A DNA stretch of 64,000 bases from Axinella damicornis. Its lineage: Eukaryota > Porifera > Demospongiae > Axinellida > Axinellidae. The translations under genes were made by a program, and so were the position numbers. The stretch lies in the NCBI GenBank assembly GCA_963931865.1, contig OZ007518.1, positions 8,050,361-8,114,360 on the forward strand, given 5' to 3'. The notes below the pieces were generated by a model. It was not told where the DNA came from, did not search any database, and was given only the letters and a program-made list of their open reading frames with translations. Every line of letters starts with the position of its first letter. The first letter of the stretch is position 1. This document shows, piece by piece, positions 22,980 to 36,267 of the stretch.

Positions 22980-25249
22980 TGTTCATTGACTTAGCTTATA
23001 GTTATGGTGTGAATAGACCACTGAAGTATTGATGCAGAATCCGCATGAACAAGTGAACACTTTGTAAGTGGGGTTTTTTTTCTCCTACAGAAGTAATGGA
23101 ATATCAAGTCACCTAGCCAGAGGCTAATGTAAACCCAGGGCTGTCCATACAAGGGCATAGGTATGCGAGTGATTTAGTCACATCTGAGTACGGAACCTGA
23201 TTGGTCGTATTACTACAACCTGATTGGTCCTAATACTACAACCAATAGAGTAAGAGCAGACTGTGTTTATTACATGTACATTTTAGGTGTAGGATTTTGT
23301 CTGCCATAATCGAGTTTGGGATGTTTCTTGGCTGCCGTTTGTGTAGCACATGCTCAGGGAGAGTAGGGTGGGTTCGAACAATCCTGAGATTGCATTCTTG
23401 GGATAGTTTGGAGTGACGTGTGCAGTACAACATGGTCAGGGCTTGTGGACGGTGGTCAGGGAGGTATCCATCACTGCCGATCAGGCCCAGGGAGAGTAGG
23501 GTGGGTTCGAACAATCCTGAGATTGCATTCTTGGGATAGTTTGGAGTGACGTGTGCAGTACAACATGGTCAGGGCTTGTGGACGGTGGTCAGGGAGGTAT
23601 CCATCACTGCCGATCATGCTCAGGGAGAGTAGGGTGGGTTCGAACAATCCTGAGATTGCATTCTTGGGATAGTTTGGAGTGACGTGTGCAGTACAACATG
23701 GTCAGGGCTTGTGGACGGTGGTCAGGGAGGTATCCATCACTGCCGATCAGGCCCAGGGAGAGTAGGGTGGGTTCGAACAATCCTGAGATTGCATTCTTGG
23801 GATAGTTTTGGAGGCATCCATCACTGCTGATCAGGTGTTGCTCAGTTCATTCCATAGCCAGGATTTCGTACAGTGCTCTTTTGATCGGGAGAGGTTGTGT
23901 AACTACTGCTTTACAGAGATATATGTATGTGTTGAATGGATGAGACGTGTTGAATGGATGAGACGTCTTGATTCTTGTGTTTGAAATTCCAAGAATAGCA
24001 CATTCCAAAGCCCAGCTGCTGTAGGCACTATTAAGAGGACATGACATCATCACTATCAGTAGTATATGCTATCACCATCACATGACAATCACATGACATT
24101 TCACTGTCAAGTGATGTGATCACGTAATGTGATCACTGCCACATAGTAGTCATGCATAACTATCACGTTAGTCACATGACTTACTAGTAATGCTGTCAGT
24201 GGCATAGCTGTCTCCTGTCAATCATGGCGTTTCACTAGCTGTCAGGTGATGTCATCACTGTCACATGGTATAGTCATTGCGTTACTGCCACCTGGCATGT
24301 GGGTCAACTATTAAAGTGCTCTTCAATGCTGATTTAGCAGCACCAAAGGTCAAAGGTCAAACTCAATTAGCTTGCATTTTCTAGTGTTATATATATAGTT
24401 GAGGTGTGGCAGACATCTCAAAGGCTGTTAATGTACTTGACAGGACTGAGTTTAAACAGACTTGTTTGATGGTATTTTGGTGAATCTGAAATTCTAATCA
24501 CAGTGGGTAAAAAGTCCAGTTGATCCCTCACTCCATGTTAAGCTGCAAAGATCCGGCCGGGGAACAAGAAATGAATGTCTCTTACTGCCTGATACCTATC
24601 ATACTTCACACCGCTTCCGTAGTCTGCATACCGGAGCAGGACGAGCTATGTGTGGCATGTTGGCACCTCAAAGGGAAGCCATCCGAAGCGTGCTCAGAAT
24701 GTGTGCTATGCTTCAACATGCAAACCTTGGTCCATGATATCCGTTATGTGTGAAGTGTTCACACATTCCCCTCACATTCCTGTCACCTTTGTCGAACACG
24801 TGTCCACCCAAGGCCACTGCGTGTGGCATTAAATCACTTTTACGACCATCGATCAATATAATATGACTTTTTGTATGCTTTGAGCAGTGCTGTTCTCAGC
24901 TTCTACCCACAAGATAACAAGGGCTGCTTGGTCCATTTTATTACCAGTGAAGGCTATCATTAGGATGATACAAGAAGGGGTACAAACGCATGCTAAAGTG
25001 AAGCGTTTCAGTTGTAGCATGGACAAAACTCCTGATTGTATGTTGTCCACCAGTGGTGTCCTGATTGCCGAGTTTCCACTGTAAGTGCAAGCTTGTGGAT
25101 GCAATCAGTGTCTGCTGAAGTATCCATGGTAACACCTGGCCTCGTTCCGAGGAGAGAGCCTGGGACCGAGGCTAGGTAACACCAGGCCAGTACTGTAGCA
25201 GCTGTCTGTGGTATATACATGTAGGTGTCCTCATTTTGGATGTTAACTG
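22980..25249. other. No gene recognised
   Basis: Besides the 133-bp tandem repeat, short words such as CATCACTATCACATGACA recur at 24040-24290. An open frame at 24520-24753 has no recognisable content. A missing VGLL4-like exon could hide anywhere from 18 to 38 kb. Confidence 0.4.
23345..23835. repeat. Tandem repeat, about 133-bp unit, about 3.7 copies
   Basis: Each unit begins CAGGGAGAGTAGGGTGGGTT and ends CCATCACTGCCGATCA; units almost identical. Confidence 0.95.
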
Positions 25250-25325
25250 AAGAATACTAGGGATTTACCGGAGATTACTGGAGATTACTAGGGATTACTG
25301 GAAATTACTGGAGATTAACAGATCC
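25250..25325. repeat. GATTACT minisatellite, copy A
   Basis: GGAGATTACTAGGGATTACT units. The same unit occurs at 27563-27742. Confidence 0.85.
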
Positions 25326-26208
25326 ATTCATTTTTGGCGTCTCACCACTAGTTTGGTTTGCAGTCACTGCCGTCACTAGCGATGGCGCATCATACACAAG
25401 TTCAGGACCCAAGTTATTGGAACACAGACATAGCATGAATAGTTTTCGGCTCAAGAGCCTTCTTTGGAGGTATGGGAGCAGTGACGGCACTGCAGCTATC
25501 CAATAGTTGTTGACAATTTCAACATACAGATTTGGGACCTAATTTTACTCATTTCACTTCCTGTGTGGCTACGTGTCAGCCAAACAGGGACTACATCAGT
25601 ATAAGTGCATACCATTGTACATGATGTGTACATTCAGCTCTAAACCTCTGTCCGTCATGTGTTTGTGTCGTGATATCATTGCTAATAGAGCTGTGACCAA
25701 TAATCAATTAATTGAATAATTGATCAATATAAAGATCTTAGACCAATCGTTGGTGGTAAAATTAAGATATCAATTATTGAAATCTGCTTGTGAGTATGTT
25801 AGCGAGCACAATAAAGTGAACAGAAAATTAATACTTTAAACTTGTAGCAAACTATACTATTGTGTATTCATGGTGTACTATATATTATATCGTAGGAAAC
25901 TCACATCATAGCTTAAACGTACGTGTACGTTTGTAATACTTGGTATGTACGTATTTTGAGCTCATCACTACATACATGTTCATCATATGCCTCCACAAAT
26001 TTTAACCAATAGTTGGATAGTCGGCAATTATTCAACCACCAATAATCAATAATGATTCAAGGAGGAATATCACAGCTCTAATTGCTAACCAACATCTATG
26101 AACGTCCGCAAAGTTTCTCAAGCACACTCCGTGAGTATAATATGCCCTGCACACCTTACTGGGACCGACAACTCTGTATTCCCATCCTCTCATCACCAAG
26201 GAGACTGC

Positions 26209-27100
26209 ACAGAGGTATGCTGGGAATGGTCACCATGAAAATACCATGGCAATGGCAGCAACCACTCACCTCCATCGATCAGGTTTTTTTTTTCGTACTA
26301 AAGTTCCCCAGATGGGCAGGATTGGGCAGGAAATGCTTATTTGAAGCCTCTCCTGGGAAGGGAAACCAGAAAACCTGGAGAAAAACCCTTCCTAGGTGCA
26401 ACTGGTGGGACTCGAACCTATGGCCTCTCACACCACAGTGGAGTGCTTTAACCACGTACATGTAGCCACGTACTTGCCCACGCCACCAGCCCCGGCAATG
26501 TTTGACACCACCAGTTACACTCTGTAGGAGCCCTGATTTACTGTTTGCCGTTAATCCCATAGTCGACTGTGTGCTGTTGTTACCATGGTGTTGTCATTGC
26601 AACCATTCCTGGCATGCCTCTCTGCATTTCTCTCTGGTGATAACAAGAACACACCAGTGAGTATAGCCCCTGGAACTACGGGCATGCAAATTCTGCAAGT
26701 GCTTAGATATCAACAGAATGGATACCTGGCCAAGCTCAAATTCTGGAATCAGATTAGGTAACATGATCCTTGTTAGCTGCTGTTGCCATGGTAATGTCAT
26801 GGTCACCATTCCTAGCATACCTTTGTGTAATTCTCCCTAGAGATGACTATAGACTATCGAACTAGGTGACCAGTGACACCGAACATACAGTGCATGGATA
26901 CTTACTGTTCAATTCGTAACTACAAATCGTGCGAGTGGTTAGATCATGAATGGATGCCTGCTGAAGATTTTTGAGTGCCATTTGAATCACTGTCTGTCTA
27001 TAGATTATGTAACATGACCTGTTTGCTGTTGTTGCCATGGTGATATCATTGGGACCATTCCCGGCATATTTCTGCACATTTCTCTCTCCCCGCATTGGTC
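26209..27100. repeat. Repeated block around CCATGGTAATGTCA
   Basis: Three direct copies (about 26560, 26775, 27030) of a unit with GTTGCCATGGT..T.TCAT and CATTCCTGGCAT...TGCATTTCTCTC, plus one inverted copy at 26209-26275. Confidence 0.7.
26283..26500 (-). mobile_element. tRNA-derived SINE-like element
   Basis: On the minus strand GTACGTGGTTAAAGCACTCC (A-box region) and GGTTCGAGTCCC (perfect B box) are spaced as in a tRNA. A body (TCTCCAGGTTTTCTGGTTTC) follows, ending in A9 (T9 on plus at 26285-26293). Confidence 0.8.
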
Positions 27101-27562
27101 TGTGGATCAACGTCACCATCTATCCCCAGGCAGTGGCCGCCCTACAGCATTTGCAACTGATCTGCCACTAAGGTGCAACTAACCGGATGCACCCTTACAT
27201 TTAGGCCCTACGCTCACCTGCATTGCCGGTGGTGACCCATGTCCAGAAAAAAATTGACAGTGACTTTTTTTGTAGTAAACAGAGTAATATATATGCTACA
27301 CTTACATCCGCCATACATGGGATTGTGACCACGGTTGCAACTCCTAATATGGTGCTGACCACCCCTTGCTGTACCGTGTCTTCTCCCTGTTGTTTTCTGT
27401 ACCGTAAACACTCAACAAGAGCTGGACATGGTCAGCTGCAAAAAAGGTACTGGTTTAGACTTGTGGTCTGGAGATGGCTGTGGTGGAGTATCCTGTGTTT
27501 CTCATGTTTGTGGATGTGGGGTACACCTCCTTTCCTCTAGCCCACTGCGTTGCTGTGCAGGT

Positions 27563-27742
27563 TGATATTAAGATTACTAGAGAACACTAGGGATTACTGG
27601 AGATTGCTGGAGATTACTAGGGGATTACTAGGGATTACTGGAGATTACTAGGGATTACTGGAGATTACTGGCAATTGCTGGAGATTACTAGGGATTACTG
27701 GAGATTGCTGAGGGATTACTAGGGATTACTGGAGATTGCTTT
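27563..27742. repeat. GATTACT minisatellite, copy B
   Basis: GATTACTAGGGATTACTGGA units, about nine copies. A direct duplication of the flank follows (GTTTAGGCTTGTGGTCTGGA at about 27730, GTTTAGACTTGTGGTCTGGA at 27451). Confidence 0.85.
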
Positions 27743-28094
27743 AGTTTAGGCTTGTGGTCTGGATGGGGTATCCTGTGTTTCTGGTGTTTGTGGATGTGGG
27801 GTACACCTTTCCTCTAGCCCATTGCATTGCTCCCCCGAACTGGCACAAGACTTGCAAACATTGCCTGGTACCTCCGCAGCCACCCACCCACATCCACCCA
27901 CTCACCTGCTTGTGTTTGTGTTCCCCTCTTGCCAGCCCTCCTTCCACCCACTTGTGCACTAAAAACTGGTACGGTAGCTTAATTTGAGCTGCTTACAAGC
28001 CCATGAGAGGGAGCTGGACTCACTCATAGTGACCAGCATACTAAACATTACATGTACATGTATGTTGGTAATTTTGACTGCACCTGTGGAGAGA

Positions 28095-28400
28095 CGACCG
28101 CCAGGCGAAACTGAAAACCTCCCTCAATGCCTAGTATGGAATTCATAGGTGCTAAGTCCCCAGAAGTGGTAGACCAGTGGTCTGCTGTGAGGCTGCTGGC
28201 CAGCGATTCTGAAAGCATTCTCTATGGACCTTGGTATCAGCGCTATGTGAAACTGTGAGCCCCGCCCATGACAACGTTGTGGAGAGCCCTGCCCATGACA
28301 ACCAGCCACCAAACTGAAAACCTCCCTTAATGCCTAGTATGGAATTCATAGGTGCTAAGTCCCCACTGGTGGTAGAGACTGCTGGCCAGTGATTGTGAAA
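28095..28400. repeat. Tandem duplication, about 205-bp unit
   Basis: GAAACTGAAAACCTCCCTCA...GGTGCTAAGTCCCCA occurs at 28107 and 28313. Confidence 0.8.
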
Positions 28401-28949
28401 GTATTATCTACGCAATGGTCCTTGGTATGTGTGTGTGAAATCAGTGGTAATCAATCAGTTAATTGACTTATCCCAGATTACATTGTGGTTTGGAGCTATT
28501 CAGCGATTCAACCAATCAGGGGCCCTTTTTCAGTCGGAAGTGAAATGCTAATTGTACGTATTAGTATTTTAGCAGCTCTGTAACTATGTCACGCTATAGC
28601 TGTTGCACAGTGCGCGCACGAGTATCCCATAAACTTAATCTCCTTATTTGTCTGTGATGACTGTTTGAACCCGATCATGTCGCCCAGTGCAGGCACAGTC
28701 TATTTCTTACGGTGTGTGCACTTGAGTTTGGTCACATTTGTCCCCAGGGTATTGCTGGACCTTTGCAGAGTTCCTTGTGGTGGTAGCGTGGGTCTGCATG
28801 ACACCAGAAGTCCCATGTATAGCATTGTGAGATACACACAAATTTCCCCATCCTATGTTTCCCTTTCCTTATATGGTAGTGTGTGTATAGAGTCAGCTGA
28901 TTTCAAACCTTGAGCACTGCTGGGATTTGTGGTGGGCTTGTGTAAACCA

Positions 28950-29110
28950 GCGCACCAGGTGCTGAGGTTGGTGTGGTCTCATTCCCAAACCGTCATGCCA
29001 GGTGCTGAGGTTGGTGTGGTCTCATTCCCAAACCATCATGCCAGGTGCTGAGGTTGGTGTGGTCTCATTCCCAAACCATCATGCCAGGTGCTGAGGTTGG
29101 TGTGGTCGTA
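28950..29110. repeat. Tandem repeat, about 43-bp unit, four copies
   Basis: CCAGGTGCTGAGGTTGGTGT plus GGTCTCATTCCCAAACCATCATG. Confidence 0.95.
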
Positions 29111-30149
29111 TGCCACCTATTCTGGCCTCACTCCTAGGCTATTCTCACCTCATTCCCGGTCTTACAGTATGCAGCTAGCAGTACCACACGGCTTACAGTA
29201 GGAAGCCAGCAGGGTTAAGGCAGGCTAAGCATACATACGAAGCTACATATGGCGTTTGCTCTCCCCTTGATTGGGAGCACAAGGACGTACATCCCACCTC
29301 AATCAAAGAGGGTCTATCAGCCAATGAGGAAGCAATATTTTAGTTTCCTACCTTGTAACCTGATACAGCTGCTTGTGTGTGGAGCAGCCACTCCTCCTAT
29401 ACATAGATCCCATCAGGGAACACCCCTTGATTGTAACCTTTTGTCATTGCCATGGCAACGGCCTGTGGTGTGGTATTGGTGAGATATGTGAGAGGCTCTA
29501 GCAACTGAGTGCAATTGGCCGGTTACATAACTGCAGGGGCAACGACTGACAGAATTGTGATGGCCAAGAACACGTGGCCAAGAATATAAATACTTAGTAC
29601 ACTTCGCTATTCTAACCAGATCCTGGGAATATGTGCACCTGGTTTCATGAAATCCAGTCGCATGCTACAATCGGTTAACTCTTTATCAGTGTTTGCTGCC
29701 ATGGAGTCCTGTATTAAAGTTCTGATAGGGGGTTAACTCTTTACCAACCATAAGAAACAGCTTAAAGAAGCAAAAAAACCCTGTATTAAAGTATAACACC
29801 TAGTATTAAAACCCCCATATAAATTCTTATGGGCTTATGGGAGCTCATGACGGCTTTTGCAGTCATTGGTTGGTAAAGAGTTAATATACATTTTGTATTG
29901 CTTTTCTGGTTCTGTGAAGGAGTTATGGATTACCACAAAGTTGTGCAAATATTCTTGACCAAGTTTGACACAACCACATATGCAGACAATTGCATGCACT
30001 TCTCTTTAGAAGCCTTATCGCCCACTGAGGTTTCAGCTCGTACCACAAACTCACTCTATTTTCATAAACGTTTATTGTTCCTGTGCATCGGTGTCCCAAA
30101 GCGATGCCTCTCTCTTCCTATCTCTCATCTTCATTTACCAAACACAGAC

Positions 30150-30225
30150 ACTGTTGTGTGAACCAAGCCAGTCCCAAGACAACCGATCACGATAAAGAGA
30201 GCTTTTGATTTCAAACTCATTAGAG
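30150..30225. repeat. Dispersed repeat end, inverted partner at 33693-33760
   Basis: TTGTGTGAACCAAGCCAGTC...AAAGAGAGCTTTTGATTTCA is the reverse complement of the 33693-33760 sequence. The pair could be termini of one old element spanning 3.6 kb or two copies of a MITE. Confidence 0.6.
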
Positions 30226-30692
30226 ACCACAAAAACATCCTCTTGATTCAAGTAGATTCAAGTGGCAACCTAGTCTACATGAATTGAGCTAGACCAATTT
30301 CCTCTCACCCAGGAAGGTGGGGGCGGAGTGTAGCCCCCAACTTCCTCAGTGAGATGTAGCTAATGGCAGACACACTTCTGGTAGAGCAACTGGTTGGGCA
30401 AACTCACTTATCAGGATGATCATGCCTCAGGTCTTGCTCTCACCTTGTAGATGCTTGAGCAGACTCTGATTGCATCCACAAGTCGGTTTCCTGCTCCCCC
30501 TTTCCTGGACTAATTTCCTTTGATGCCTCCCTTTTAGCTTTGGGAAACTTTGCTGCAAGGGTTACACAAAGATTCTTCATGTTTTTCATCATTCTGTTGT
30601 AGCAGGCAGCATAGACCAAAGCCGTACGAACATCTTGATCCTTACCTGGTAGGGCACGAAGTACTTATGTTCTCTCCATTTGCATTTTCCTG

Positions 30693-31366
30693 ATTGACCC
30701 TTTGTCCGCCAGCTTTATTTGGTAACACCCACAACTTGGATGTGATCATACACTGGCATGGTGTACAAGACAATTCATGCAGAAACTCCATATGTGTCCC
30801 TTTACCGTTACGTTACCATGGTGGTTACGTTTCTCTAATAACAATTGAGTCCATGAAAGGAGACGCCAACTATGTGCACCTGGCAAAGTTTACGGCTCTA
30901 CCTGTTTAGGTTAATTTCCTTGGGTGAAAGTGTTTCTCTGAAGTTTAATGCAGGTTGAGTGTACCGGGAGACAGCTTATTGATCTACCATTAAAAAAAGT
31001 TAGGTTGCTATGGTGATGGTACTCTTAAGATTGACCCTTTGTCCGCCAGCTTTATTTGGTAACACCCACAACTTGGATGTGATCATACACTGGCATGGTG
31101 TACAAGACAATTCATGCAGAAACTCCATATGTGCCCCCTTTACAGTTACGTTACCATGGTGATTACGTTTCTCTAATAACAATTGAGTCCATGAAAGGAG
31201 ACGCCAACTATGTGCACCTGGCAAAGTTTACGGCTCTACCTGTTTAGGTTAATTTCCTTGGGTGAAAGTGTTTCTCTGAAGTTTAATGCAGGTTGAGTGT
31301 ACCGGGAGACAGCTTATTGATCTACCATTAAAAAAAAGTTAGGTTGCTATGGTGATGGTACTCTTA
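30693..31366. repeat. Tandem duplication, 336-bp unit
   Basis: GATTGACCCTTTGTCCGCCA starts both copies (30693 and 31029); they differ at only a few bases. A recent duplication. Confidence 0.95.
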
Positions 31367-31465
31367 AGTTTGTTTCTCTGAAAGGAACATAATTAATTCT
31401 GGCTGAGTATGCAGGGAATGCAACACACATTAGCATGACTTCAGTAGGAGTGAAGAGTGCTTTGC

Positions 31466-31935
31466 ATTCCACCAGGTTAGTGTGTCTTCGTCAACATCAT
31501 GACGTACTGAGGGAAACATCTCCCAGGCCTTCTCCCGCCATACTTGCATACTGTAAGCATCAAATACTGGCGATGGGAATGGGACGGTGGAATGGCCTGA
31601 CTCCAGAACTCGCATTCCACCAGGTTAGTGTGTCTTCATCAACATCATGACGTACTGAGGGAAACATCTCCCAGGCCTTCTCCCGCCATACTTGCATACT
31701 GTAAGCATCAAATACTGGCGGTGGGAATGGGACGGTGGAATGGCCAGACTCCAGAACTCGCATTCCACCAGGTTAGTGTGTCTTCGTCAGCATCATGACG
31801 TACTGAGGGAAACATCTCCCAGGCCTTCTCTCGCCGTACTTGCATACTGTAAGCATCAAATACTGGCGGTGGGAATGGGGCGGTGGGAATGGCCAGACTC
31901 CAGAACATGCTTCGCTTTCCACCAGGTTTGTGTGT
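31466..31935. repeat. Tandem array of a foldback half-element, about 148-bp unit, three full copies plus a partial
   Basis: The unit CATTCCACCAGGTTAGTGTG...GGAATGGCC includes the inner arms of the TAGCCTC family (CTCCCAGGCCTTCTCCCGCC, CATCAAATACTGGCG), so a truncated element was amplified in tandem. Confidence 0.9.
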
Positions 31936-33424
31936 CTTCATCAACATATGATGTACTGAGGGGAACGCGTTTCATCCATGTCGTGTGCACTGCAGCTATG
32001 CCATTGTACAGTGCAGTATTTGAGCAGAAAATACTGCATGTGTGTAGTTCGAACCTTTTTGGAGCAGTTCAAACTCAAAGTTTAGCTGTTTCATCCATCT
32101 TGTGCGTGTTGAAGTTCCTGTGTTGCTTGCACTGTGACCAGCCAACTTGTTTGAGACTGTGTTGACCTACAAGAATGTGGTCAATCTTGTTACTGCTGGT
32201 GTGGAGGCTTGGACACATAAAATGACATACCTGGTGACTGTAATGTTTCCATAGCAACACCTGAAGAATACTGGCTCCGGAGTTGGTTTACTTAGGAACA
32301 AACTGCTGCCAAGCTGGTGATCACTGCAGTTCCCATTGGCTACTGTGGTGTGGGATGGCAATTCTTAGAAATCCACTGTTCTTGTGAAGCACATTTAATA
32401 GGGCAGCCAGGAAGAGGAAGTCAACATGTAATGGAGCTGTGTAGGAAGGAGGAAGGAACAATGTGATGCAGGCAGTTGACTACCACTTGACAGTGTGTAT
32501 AGTTTGTATCCATTGCCATGGCAACTGGTCTTTTGTATTGAGCCATTAGGGGCTGATGTGAGCTCATTAGCCTCGACGGGACGGAATGATAGCCATTAAG
32601 TGGATCTTCTCTTAGTGTGTATACTGTACTCACAGCTTTCAAATTGATATTCTATAGCATGAGGTAGTGGTGTTGTTGGGGTGGCTAAATTACCTGGGCA
32701 CAGATTTTGTGTAAGATTCTGCACGAAGTACATGTAGCGAGTCGTCACCACCCTCATGTTTTCCTGAGCCTTGTCCTCCTTTACAAGTTTCACAATGGAG
32801 TCACACTACTGTACGGAACTGCGTGCGTTCCCCTTTACTGTCCTCACATGTACATATGGTTACATGTACAGTCCTGAGATTCCATATGAAAGCATGGAAA
32901 TTCAGACGCAACTGACATTCGCTGTACCACTTAAGGAAATCTTACAAGAATAGGGTTGAGCTGTAGCTTTCTACTATCCCTTAGCTTGAGTGATAGAAGA
33001 TTGGGAGGCGTCTTGTGTGAGACTGTTGTATAGTGACTAGCTGTGTCGGGGTGCATACCATCGTGTGTATTTACACAGTACACCTTCTAGATACTTTCTG
33101 GTAGTGGAGTTAACCTCGTAAAGTTTTCATACCTTGCGAATGAAAATACGCTACACTGCTCACTGTTTCAATAGAGATTCCCAGTTTATATGCTCCAGGA
33201 ATTGAATAAGTTTCCCATAGCTTGCTAAGCAGGAATGTGAAACTGGTTGTGACTTGCCTAAATGCAATTTAAGCGTAGATCCAAGCTGTCCATTCCTTTC
33301 TTGTAGACTCAAATTCTTTGAATAACTACTGAGTACACTTTCATATCATAGCCGGAAAAAAAACATGTTTACCTGTACAGGTTGGTAATCGTCGTGAAAG
33401 TCTAATCATTGGACAAGCAGTGTT

Positions 33425-33600
33425 GTTACGTCAAGTGAGGAGCTAACCTCGAACCCAGCCTCGAACCCAAGCCTTGAACCCAGCCTCAAACTGGGTTCGA
33501 ACCCAGCCTCATACCCAGCCTCGAACCCAGCCTCAGCCTCATACCCAGGCTTAACCCAGCCTCCATCATTCTGAAAGTGAGGCCTCATTCTGAAAGTCAG
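33425..33600. repeat. CTCGAACCCAGC short repeats
   Basis: About ten copies of a 10-12-bp word CTC(G/A)(A/T)ACCCAGC followed by CATTCTGAAAGTGAGG x3. Confidence 0.85.
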
Positions 33601-33788
33601 GGATCATTCTGAAAGTGAGTTAGCCGGCCCCTTTGTCCCACCTGGCGTGAGACTGCCACTAGAATGGAGAGGATGGTTTGTGGCTGACGAGTTTGAAATC
33701 AAAAGCTCTCTTTATCGATCTTGATTGTCATGGGACTGCCTTGGTTCACACAACAATATTTCACCTGTCATTTGAATTCAGTACTATA

Positions 33789-33815
33789 ACCCCCCCCCCC
33801 CCCCCCCCCCCCCCA
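33789..33815. repeat. Poly-C run
   Basis: About 25 C in a row; the reverse strand is a G run. Confidence 0.9.
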
Positions 33816-34266
33816 ATAAAGGAAACCATTGTTTTTATTGCTGGATACCTGACCTTGAGAATCAGGAATGGTAGGTTTAAAAGCTTTTTGATGGCATGCC
33901 AAATCCATCCAGCAATAATTTGATTTAGCAAACCTCCTTCCATCGGCAATGTCTGTTGATACTATATATATATGTCAGCTGCGCAATTAGTGCATTAATA
34001 GTCAATTGCAGGACAGTTCATTTTACCGTTATAGAAGTTGCTTCATGATGTAAAAAATTACGTATCATGTCACAAATCAATATGTCACGTCTGTCGCAGC
34101 CATACCGTGCACATTTCAGAACTAAAGTACTTCCCATATTTTCCCCTCCATTATCTGAATTGAAACAAGCACTCAACTTTCGATTCATCACTTTAGGTTT
34201 CTAGTTTGGTTGTAGGGCTCTGCGGACGGTTGTCCCCTCATCGTCGCAGCTGCTGCACAGCATGAG

Positions 34267-34660
34267 TAGCCTTGTTCCCAGGCCGTTCCACCGCCAATAT
34301 TTCATCACTTCCGGTATGAAATACGGCAGGAGAAGGCCTGGGAGATCTGGTAACGTCAGGTAGACAGATGGTAGACACACGTGCCCAACCATCTATAATA
34401 CCTGTTTATGGGTCGATCCGTCCCCGGCGTTGTGAACAACAAATGGTATAGTCTAAGATCGTCTGCCTTGCGAACACTCTGACATCCAGCCTTTGGACAG
34501 ACATTACAAGACAGGACGTCAAGATTCTCCACCCTCCGTGTGTCTACCATACCTGATGGGACCGCACGTGACTAGATCTCCCAGGCCTTCCCCCGCCATA
34601 TTTCATACTGGAAGCGATGAAGTATATACTGGCGGTGGGAACGGCCTGGGAATGAGGCTA
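34267..34660. mobile_element. Foldback element, TAGCCTC family
   Basis: TAGCCTTGTTCCCAGGCCGT ... GAACGGCCTGGGAATGAGGCTA. Flanks CAGCATGAG/CAGCATGCA (7 of 9). Close to the 383-804, 9170-9559 and 13061-13464 copies over its length. Confidence 0.8.
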
Positions 34661-35672
34661 CAGCATGCAGTTGTACAGTGTGTGTGGTCCCTGGACGTGA
34701 GACAGCTAAGAGTTCCACCCAGGCTTATATACATGAGGAGCGGTTACTTCATCTTTTAAGCGCACCCTGGTATTTATAGCTTGTGGAACAGGGCCGGCAG
34801 ATCCAGCGACCGCCGGACCAATGTTACCTAAATTGCAAAACTTTCCCAGAGGGGCATGCCCCCACATCCCCCCTACATAGGCGTGTAAAATACGCCACAA
34901 TATAGAGGTTGAAGCACCTGAAGGTGGTTGGTCTATTGCTAGCAGGCTACTTATCCACGTTATAGACCACTCACCAACAGGCACGAAAGAGGATTGTAAG
35001 CACAGTGAGCATAATGTACGCACTGAAGGGGTACAACTTCAAGTCTTGGACGATCATTCAGGGTCAGACACCTCTGGGAGCAACCGTATATGGAGTTCCT
35101 AACTCGGTTGTAATGCTACAAAGCACTAGATCCTTTAGTAGGGTAGGTAATGGACCAGAGAGCGTGTGCAACCATTTACATCCTATTAGAGCAATTAGTA
35201 CATCGTTACCAGTTCAGCCTCATCGGCCGGCCTCATGGCCACACACATCAGTGCGTGTGTCTGTGTGTGACTCCGGTTACAGCCGGCTGTGCTGGGCTTG
35301 TCTGTTTGGTAATATGATCTATGGGTGGTGCGTACACATACTGATGCAGCTGCTGACGGTACAAGTATACTGCACCGTAAAAGGGTCTTGGATGACCCAG
35401 TAAAAATATCATGGGTTGGTCCTGTAAATATTTTGGTTTGGCCCGGTAAAAATATCATGGGTTGATCCTGTAAAATATTGTGGGTTGTAGTTGGCCCAGT
35501 AAATAATATTATATCGTCTTGGCCCAGTTAGTGTTTTTCAACTGATGTTATGGACATGTTGAGCACTTCTCTTGTTACTCTGAGTTGGCTTCTCAGCGGC
35601 CAGACTTGGTGGGGCTCACACACATGGAGAGCCCCCTCTGGCAATGGATTGATACATGTACCTCAAGAATGG

Positions 35673-36267
35673 TAGCCTCGTTCCCAGGCCGTCTGCCAGT
35701 CGCACGCGCACCGCATACGTGACCTTTGAACCCTTGTCAGATAGCTGGCAGAAGGCCTGGTACCACTCCTACGTCATTTACAAGTTAAGTGGACACGGTT
35801 GTAAAGCTACTCGACTACAAGTATTTTCGAGTTTATATTGATACCACGAAGACAGCAACTTGATGCCAACTCAGCGCTAACGGCAATACAGCATGCACTA
35901 ACGTTTGACTACTCAGGCGTAAGCGCTTGGTAAGCTACTGTAGAGGTAAGCTATTGTAGTTACCTAGGCTACTACAACCGTACAACAAGGAGTTCCATAC
36001 CTGACGCCTCCAGTGGTCCACCACGGTAGCGTAAAAGCCAACAATAACTCGCTAGGAAACCTGCCGTTAGCCCGTGAACTTCTGGCACGCCGCCATTTTA
36101 CATGAAACCGCGTCCACCTACGTCACAACCGTGTCCACCTTGCAGTACTTAAGCACTTGTAAATGACGTAGGAGTGGTACCAGGCCTTCTGCCAGCTATC
36201 TGACAAGGGTTCAAAGGTCACGTATGCGGTGCGCGTGCGACTGGCAGACGGCCTGGGAACGAGGCTA
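35673..36267. mobile_element. Foldback element, TAGCCTC ends, unrelated core, exact 9-bp duplication
   Basis: TAGCCTCGTTCCCAGGCCGT ... GGCCTGGGAACGAGGCTA, flanked by CAAGAATGG on both sides. Arms of about 125 bp continue through CTTGTCAGATAGCTGGCAGA, GGCCTGGTACCACTCCTACG and TCATTTACAAG. The interior differs from other copies. Confidence 0.9.

Noticed and set aside
24520..24753. 77-codon frame with a Cys-rich patch (CVACW...CSEC)
   Set aside because: No splice signals in phase with flanking exons and no domain recognised; chance frames of this size are common in the window.
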